A DNA stretch of 64,000 bases from JBBQWZ01 sp038210135 (GTDB lineage: Bacteria; Acidobacteriota; Terriglobia; Bryobacterales; Bryobacteraceae), in NCBI GenBank assembly GCA_038210135.1, contig JBBQWZ010000010.1:62001-126000 (forward strand), read 5' to 3'. Below the pieces are notes generated by a model. That model searched no databases. It was given only the letters and a program-made list of their open reading frames with translations, and was not told the origin of the DNA. Numbering within the stretch: position 1 is the stretch's first letter; each line of letters begins with the position of its first letter. Below, one piece after another: positions 60,232-64,000 of this stretch. A program made the position numbers and the translations under genes.

Positions 60232-61041
60232 ATGCGATATGTGACCTTCGAAAAGGCAGACGGAGCACGCGAAGTCGGAGTGCTCGAAGGCGATACGGTA
60301 CGCGGAACCGGCGTCGCCGATATGATCACCGCGATCGGAAAGAAGCCGGCCGGAACGGGTCCTGTGATGCCGCTGGCTTCGGTGAAGTTGCTGGCGCCGA
60401 TTCCACGACCGGGCAAGCTGATCTGCATCGGACTGAATTACCGCGATCATGCGGAAGAGTCGAACATGGCGATCCCGTCCGTGCCGACTGTGTTCGCGAA
60501 GTTCACTTCGTCGGTGATCGGACCCGGCGACACCATCGTGCTCCCGAAGAATTCCGAGAGACCGGATTACGAGGCCGAGTTCGCCTTCGTCATCGGCAAG
60601 AAAGCGCGCCACGTGAAAGCCGCCGACTGGAAGGAATACGTCTTCGGCTACACGATCGTCAACGACGTCAGCGCGCGCGACGTCCAGATGGCGACGACGC
60701 AATGGATTCTCGGCAAGTCGTTCGACACCTTCTGCCCGATGGGTCCGGCGATCGTGACGGCGGACGAGATCGCGGATCCGCATGCGCTGGCGATCTCCTG
60801 CGTGATCAATGGCGAGACATTGCAGGATTCGAACACGCGCGAGTTGATCTTCAAGCTGCCGGAATTGATAGAGCATCTGACAAGCGTGATGACGCTCGAA
60901 CCAGGCGACGTGGTTTCAACAGGAACGCCCGCCGGAGTAGGATTCGCGAAGAAGCCGCCGAGGTTCCTGCGAGCCGGCGACGATTGCGTGATCAAGGTGG
61001 AGGGCCTCGGCGAATTGCGAAATCCGGTGGTGGCGGAGTAA
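60232..61041 (+). CDS. Fumarylacetoacetate hydrolase family protein
   Basis: The 269-residue protein has the FAH C-terminal fold with CIGLNYRDHAEES, DYEAEFAFVIGKKAR (metal-binding Glu pair), GYTIVNDVSARD and STGTPAGVG. Members hydrolyse or hydrate 2,4-diketo acids, or decarboxylate oxaloacetate, using a divalent metal. Divergence from the KDPG aldolase suggests a sugar-acid pathway, for example a diketo-3-deoxy-sugar hydrolase, but this is an inference. The gene is followed 8 bases later by hicA. Confidence 0.9.
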   Translation: MRYVTFEKADGAREVGVLEGDTVRGTGVADMITAIGKKPAGTGPVMPLASVKLLAPIPRPGKLICIGLNYRDHAEESNMAIPSVPTVFAKFTSSVIGPGDTIVLPKNSERPDYEAEFAFVIGKKARHVKAADWKEYVFGYTIVNDVSARDVQMATTQWILGKSFDTFCPMGPAIVTADEIADPHALAISCVINGETLQDSNTRELIFKLPELIEHLTSVMTLEPGDVVSTGTPAGVGFAKKPPRFLRAGDDCVIKVEGLGELRNPVVAE

Positions 61042-61049
61042 CTGCTTCG

Positions 61050-61241
61050 ATGAAGACACGCGACTTGATCAAGCTCGTCGAGTCGCAAGGCTGGATCCAC
61101 GTCCGTACGGCAGGCAGCCATCGAATCTTCAAGCATCCGTCGCAGCCAAGGATTGTTACGATTGCAGGTAAGCCAGGAAAGGACGTGCCAGAAGGCACGC
61201 TCCGACAGATTCTGAAGGATGCGGGACTGGAGTTGAAATGA
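61050..61241 (+). CDS. hicA: HicA family mRNA interferase toxin
   Basis: The 63-residue product has the double-stranded RNA-binding-like fold. KTRDLIKLVESQGW is followed by the catalytic His in TAGSHRIFKHP and a C-terminal EGTLRQILKDAGL. HicA cleaves mRNA. It starts 8 bases after the FAH gene and overlaps hicB by 4 bases (ATGA). The pair is intact. Confidence 0.92.
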   Translation: MKTRDLIKLVESQGWIHVRTAGSHRIFKHPSQPRIVTIAGKPGKDVPEGTLRQILKDAGLELK

Positions 61242-61453
61242 AATTCACGGTCATCTACGAGAAGGGTCCGATATCTTGGGGAGCAACGGTTCCGGACCTT
61301 CCCGGCTGCATTGCCGTCGGCGACAGCCGCGCCGAAGTGGAATCGCTGATTCGCGAGGCCATCGAAGGTCACTTGGATGCACTCGTGGAATTAGGGATGC
61401 CTTTGCCGACTCCGGTTCATGCCATCGGAGAAGTTGAAGTGGCTATTCGGTGA
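61238..61453 (+). CDS. hicB: HicB family antitoxin, short form
   Basis: The 71-residue protein is the partly degraded RNase-H-like HicB domain: FTVIYEKGPISWGATVPDLPGC, then SRAEVESLIREAIEGHLDALVE. It lacks the C-terminal DNA-binding domain found in longer HicB proteins, so autoregulation by direct DNA binding is doubtful. It neutralises HicA by covering the catalytic His. The ATGA overlap with hicA shows translational coupling. Confidence 0.9.
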   Translation: MKFTVIYEKGPISWGATVPDLPGCIAVGDSRAEVESLIREAIEGHLDALVELGMPLPTPVHAIGEVEVAIR

Positions 61454-61463
61454 TAAGACTGCG

Positions 61464-61904
61464 ATGCCTCACGGAATCGTCATTGTGGTTGGCACGGAAC
61501 ACATCTGGCAAGGAATTCGCCCGGATGGTCTGAGCGACCCCGAATTTAGCAGTTTCCTAAGTGAACTCTTCGCGGAGGCTAACCCGTCGTTTTTGCTGGA
61601 AGAACCTCGCCGAGACAGGCCATCGCTAGCCAAATCCCTAAAGCCAGCCAGTTGCTCCTACTACGACATTGACGTGCCTCCGGAGGAGAAGGCGAACGCC
61701 AAACATCCGTGGCCAGTTGTTTATCTTGACGAGTCGGCTGGAAAAATAGTGCATCTTAATCCAACACCCGAGCAACTAGTGGGATGTCCCCGAGTAACCG
61801 ATAGCGTTCTGTCTTCGTCTTGTAATTATGGCGAAGATGGAAGTCTTGCACCTGACCCCGACTCAGCGCGGCGAACTGCAGGCGTACTGGTATCCATCAC
61901 ATGA
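61464..61904 (+). CDS. Hypothetical protein next to the IS66 element
   Basis: The 146-residue product is not recognised. It begins MPHGIVIVVG and has several segments rich in Pro and Ser (YYDIDVPPEEKANAKHPWP). There is no signal peptide. Base composition is lower in GC than neighbours, about half AT-rich codons, which suggests transfer. Its last 20 residues overlap a 38-codon frame at about 61830-61943 that reads LHLTPTQRGELQAY, reminiscent of transposase starts, so the 3' end may be disturbed by an insertion. Confidence 0.5.
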   Translation: MPHGIVIVVGTEHIWQGIRPDGLSDPEFSSFLSELFAEANPSFLLEEPRRDRPSLAKSLKPASCSYYDIDVPPEEKANAKHPWPVVYLDESAGKIVHLNPTPEQLVGCPRVTDSVLSSSCNYGEDGSLAPDPDSARRTAGVLVSIT

Positions 61905-61948
61905 ACACCAGCATGGGACGACCAAGGAACTGGTCAGGCGATGAGCGA

Positions 61949-63477
61949 TCAGCTAGGCGTGGGCCGCGCGGCCCAGCGGTGAGGGAGCAACTCGTCGAGC
62001 TGGTGGATGGAGCACTCCCCGATCCGCGCGAGCACGTCCTGAAACCAGGCGAACGGGTCCACCTTCGCTAATTCGCACGACGCCACGAAGCTCCGCAACA
62101 CCGCCATCGTCCTACCGCCGCGATCGCTTCCGACAAAGGTCCAGTTGCGCCGCCCAACCGCGATGCCGCGCAAACTTCGCTCGGTGTGGTTGTTGTCGAT
62201 GGACAGGTCGCCATCTTCGAGGTAGCGCGTCAACGCGGTCCAGTTCTTCAGCGTGTACGCGACGGCTTGGCCCGCTTCGCTCTTGGGCAACACTTCTTCC
62301 CGAATCTTCTCCAGATACTGGTGCAATTTCTCCAGCACCGGTTGGGAGGCGTGCTCGCGCAACAGCCGCAAGTCCTGGCCCACGATGCCGCTCCGCCGCG
62401 CACGTTTCTCCACCTTGTATAAATGCGCGATGTAGGCCAGCACCGCGCCCATGCGCGCCGAATCGGTAGCCAGTGCCTGATGGAAGTGGCGTCTGGTGTG
62501 GGCCCAACAGGCAACCTCCACCAAGCCGCGTTCGGGATTGGTGAAGAAGCTGTCGTAAGCCACATAGGCATCGGCCTGCAGATATCCGCGATAGTTTTTC
62601 AGAAACTGTTCGAGCCCGGCGCGTTCCCGTGTCGGGGTGTAGTCGAACACCGCCGCCACATGGTGGCGATCCCCGATATAGGGCCAAAATCGCCCCTTTC
62701 GTGTCGCCCGCTTCAAGTTGCGGTCCAGCACCTTCACCGGCGTATCATCGGTGCCCACCACCTTGGATTTCAGCACGAACTGCTTCAGGCGAACATACAG
62801 AGGATCGAGCAACTCCGCCGATTGCCGCATCCAGCCACACATGGTCTGGTCTGGAATCTCCACGCCGAAGCGGCGGAAGATCTTGGCCTGCCGGTGCACG
62901 GCAGGTGATCGGCTATTTTGCCGACAATCACCTGCGCCAATAAAGACGCGCCTGCCGCGCTCTTCTCGATGGGTTGTGGCGGCTTGCTCGCCGTCTTCAC
63001 CGTGCATGCGCACGCGTACTTCTTACAGACGTCCTCGACCACCAGCAGCTGCGCGGGAAGGTACTCGTAGCGCTCGCTGGTCTCTTCACCAATCGGACGC
63101 AGATTCTGGTTGCAGCCGACGCAGTGCTTTTCTGCTTCCGTCAGATCGTGCTCGATCCGTTCGCGCTTCAAGTGTGACGGCAGAGGGCGACGTCCTCGCG
63201 GGCGGCTTTCGTTTTTGTCCTCATTGCTGCTGGAGGCCGAGCCAGGGGGAAGATCATCCTCGTCTTTTTGCGTTTCTGTTGCAGCTTCGGGAGCGTTGAG
63301 CTCCTGCGCAAATAATCGCAACTGATCAGCACTCAACTGTTCGCTGTGAGTGCCGTTTTTGGCTGCAAGCAACTGGCTCAACAGCCGCTGTGTTTTGTCC
63401 AGTTGCGTGGTCAGATCCACCAGCATCTGCTGTAAGATCTCCGGATCTTTCGGCAAGCTGTTGCGGTCGATCGGCAC
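61949..63477 (-). pseudogene. tnpC: IS66 transposase TnpC, frameshifted
   Basis: The N-terminal half (about 63477-62899) carries a coiled-coil start, a Lys/Arg-rich linker with RRPLPSHLKRERIEHD and the zinc-binding C-x-x-C-like CVGCNQNLRPIGEE. The C-terminal half (62898-61949) carries the DDE domain with GTDDTPVKVLD, ADAYVAYD and DNNHTERSLRGIAVGRRNW. Together they make one protein if one base is restored near 62898/62899: DHLP then HRQAKI reads through with an extra C on the minus strand (DHLPLHRQAKI). The remaining domains are intact, so the loss is recent. Confidence 0.88.
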
Positions 63478-63539
63478 TACCGAAATTATAAAGCGAACAC
63501 TGCGTAAGACCAAGCACAAAATGCGTTCACAGCCAATCT

Positions 63540-63905
63540 TTATGCGGCTTCCGCGCTCTTGCGCTGATACCGCTTCCGGCGCTTGGCCATGCTCAGATCG
63601 ATGCCGCTTAACAGCGCACCCAACTCCTGCGCCGTGATCTCGCGCCGGACTTCTTCCTCACTTCCGAACGGCATCGCATAGGTGCCTTCTTCCAGCCGCT
63701 TGGCCCACACCGCGAATCCGTCTCGGTCCCAGTACAGAATTTTCACTCTATCCCGCCGCCGGTTGGCAAAACAGAAAAGATGCCCGCCGAATGCATCCAA
63801 CTGCATCGCTCCAGTGACCAGCGCGTGCAATCCGTCGAAGCTTCGCCGCATGTCGCAGGGCGAGGTGCACAAGTACACGCGAACGCTCGCCGGCAGGTGG
63901 ATCAC
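63540..63905 (-). CDS. tnpB: IS66 accessory protein TnpB
   Basis: The 121-residue protein matches IS66 Orf2: VYLCTSPCDMRRSFDGLHALV, GHLFCFANRRRDRVKILYWDRDG, and FAVWAKRLEEG. It is full length. GTG 63905 overlaps the tnpA stop by four bases. It is required for transposition of IS66 elements but its action is not known in detail. Confidence 0.93.
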   Translation of the reverse strand: MIHLPASVRVYLCTSPCDMRRSFDGLHALVTGAMQLDAFGGHLFCFANRRRDRVKILYWDRDGFAVWAKRLEEGTYAMPFGSEEEVRREITAQELGALLSGIDLSMAKRRKRYQRKSAEAA

Positions 63906-64000
63906 ACCCGTTCTCGCAGCACGGCCAGCACCATCCGCAGGGTAGCCGCGTCGCCCGGAATGCGAAGGCGATCTCCGGTGGCCAGCATCACTTCGATCGG
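63902..64000 (-). CDS. tnpA: IS66 accessory protein TnpA, C-terminal fragment
   Basis: Only the last 32 residues are inside the window: PIEVMLATGDRLRIP, then GDAATLRMVLAVLRER before the stop. This is the typical C-terminus of IS66 TnpA. The N-terminal part lies past base 64000. Confidence 0.8.
   Translation of the reverse strand, partial: PIEVMLATGDRLRIPGDAATLRMVLAVLRERV

Larger units (their letters stand above)
61949..64000 (-). mobile_element. IS66 family insertion sequence, partial in the window
   Basis: Three genes in the order tnpA (partial), tnpB and tnpC read on the minus strand, the full IS66 set. tnpA continues past base 64000. tnpC is frameshifted. No terminal inverted repeat or target duplication could be identified, as the distal end is outside the window and the near end (61905-61948) has no clear repeat. 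It lies beside the hicAB locus. Confidence 0.85.

Noticed and set aside
60187..60876. N-terminal extension of the KDPG aldolase
   Set aside because: It is the reverse of the FAH gene and has no aldolase similarity.
62885..62910. Programmed frameshift in IS66 tnpC
   Set aside because: No slippery heptamer is visible and IS66 TnpC is normally made from one frame.

Overview
The window looks like chromosomal DNA of a diderm, GC-rich soil bacterium of the phylum Acidobacteriota, most likely near Bryobacterales/Solibacterales. This is an inference from gene content. The markers are an 833-residue MacB/FtsX-type orphan permease of the acidobacterial duplicated kind (28060-30561), an Oar-like TonB-dependent receptor with a carboxypeptidase-regulatory N-terminus (20553-23849), a WxxGxW-repeat protein, a PEP-CTERM protein, squalene-hopene cyclase, and lpxB (hence lipid A). 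No rRNA or tRNA gene was recognised, so the placement cannot be fixed from the window alone.

Layout. 0-2.2 kb: an L-rhamnose mutarotase-like gene and L-rhamnose isomerase around a Uma2-family gene. 2.5-10.2 kb: a three-gene RND efflux operon with one lipoprotein adaptor and two different pumps (MdtABC-like). 10.2-14.4 kb: secreted repeat protein, small charged protein, RRM RNA-binding protein, a twice-frameshifted HNH nuclease and a CsbD-like protein. 14.6-20.4 kb: lpxB overlapping an inactive M1-peptidase-like protein, a DUF433 antitoxin with a dead toxin gene, then shc. 20.5-30.6 kb: TonB receptor, secreted zinc protease, DUF1254/1214 protein, HbpS-like protein and the permease. 30.9-34.9 kb: DegT aminotransferase, murQ, a ParDE-type pair and murA, all on the minus strand. 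35.1-38.5 kb: PEP-CTERM gene with a promoter and a folded leader, erpA, ECF sigma factor, zinc-finger anti-sigma, CpxP/Spy-like protein. 38.6-42.6 kb: glycerate kinase, aroK, SDR, then Lon-domain and HAD genes. 42.7-50.1 kb: a minus-strand type IV pilus / type II secretion assembly operon (pilC, pilB, pilM, pilN, pilO, pilP-like, pseudopilin-like). 50.4-61.9 kb: tandem glutathione peroxidases, enoyl-CoA hydratase-like, GGDEF regulator, secreted proteins, clpP, dtd, KDPG aldolase, FAH hydrolase, hicAB. 61.9-64.0 kb: a frameshifted IS66 element running off the window.

The most unusual feature is the repeat content. Three families of short palindromic elements occupy the spaces between genes. 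Family A (about 25-28 nt, AGGCC-TCC-GGCCT hairpin) forms tandem arrays, mostly right after stop codons and between convergent genes. Family B is a strict 20-nt hairpin (4 bp, 2x2, 2 bp, GTAA/GTCA-type tetraloop) present about 14 times. Family C has a 7-bp hairpin. Copies of A and C show paired base changes that keep the stem. A second candidate is the PEP-CTERM leader at 35177-35242, which folds on paper into a closed four-way cloverleaf starting at the predicted transcription start.

Functionally the window combines envelope genes (RND pump, LpxB, hopanoid, MurA/MurQ, pilus assembly), sugar and sugar-acid catabolism (rhamnose, KDPG, FAH, glycerate) and regulation (ECF sigma/anti-sigma, c-di-GMP synthase). 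Toxin-antitoxin loci appear in three places, one of them decayed.
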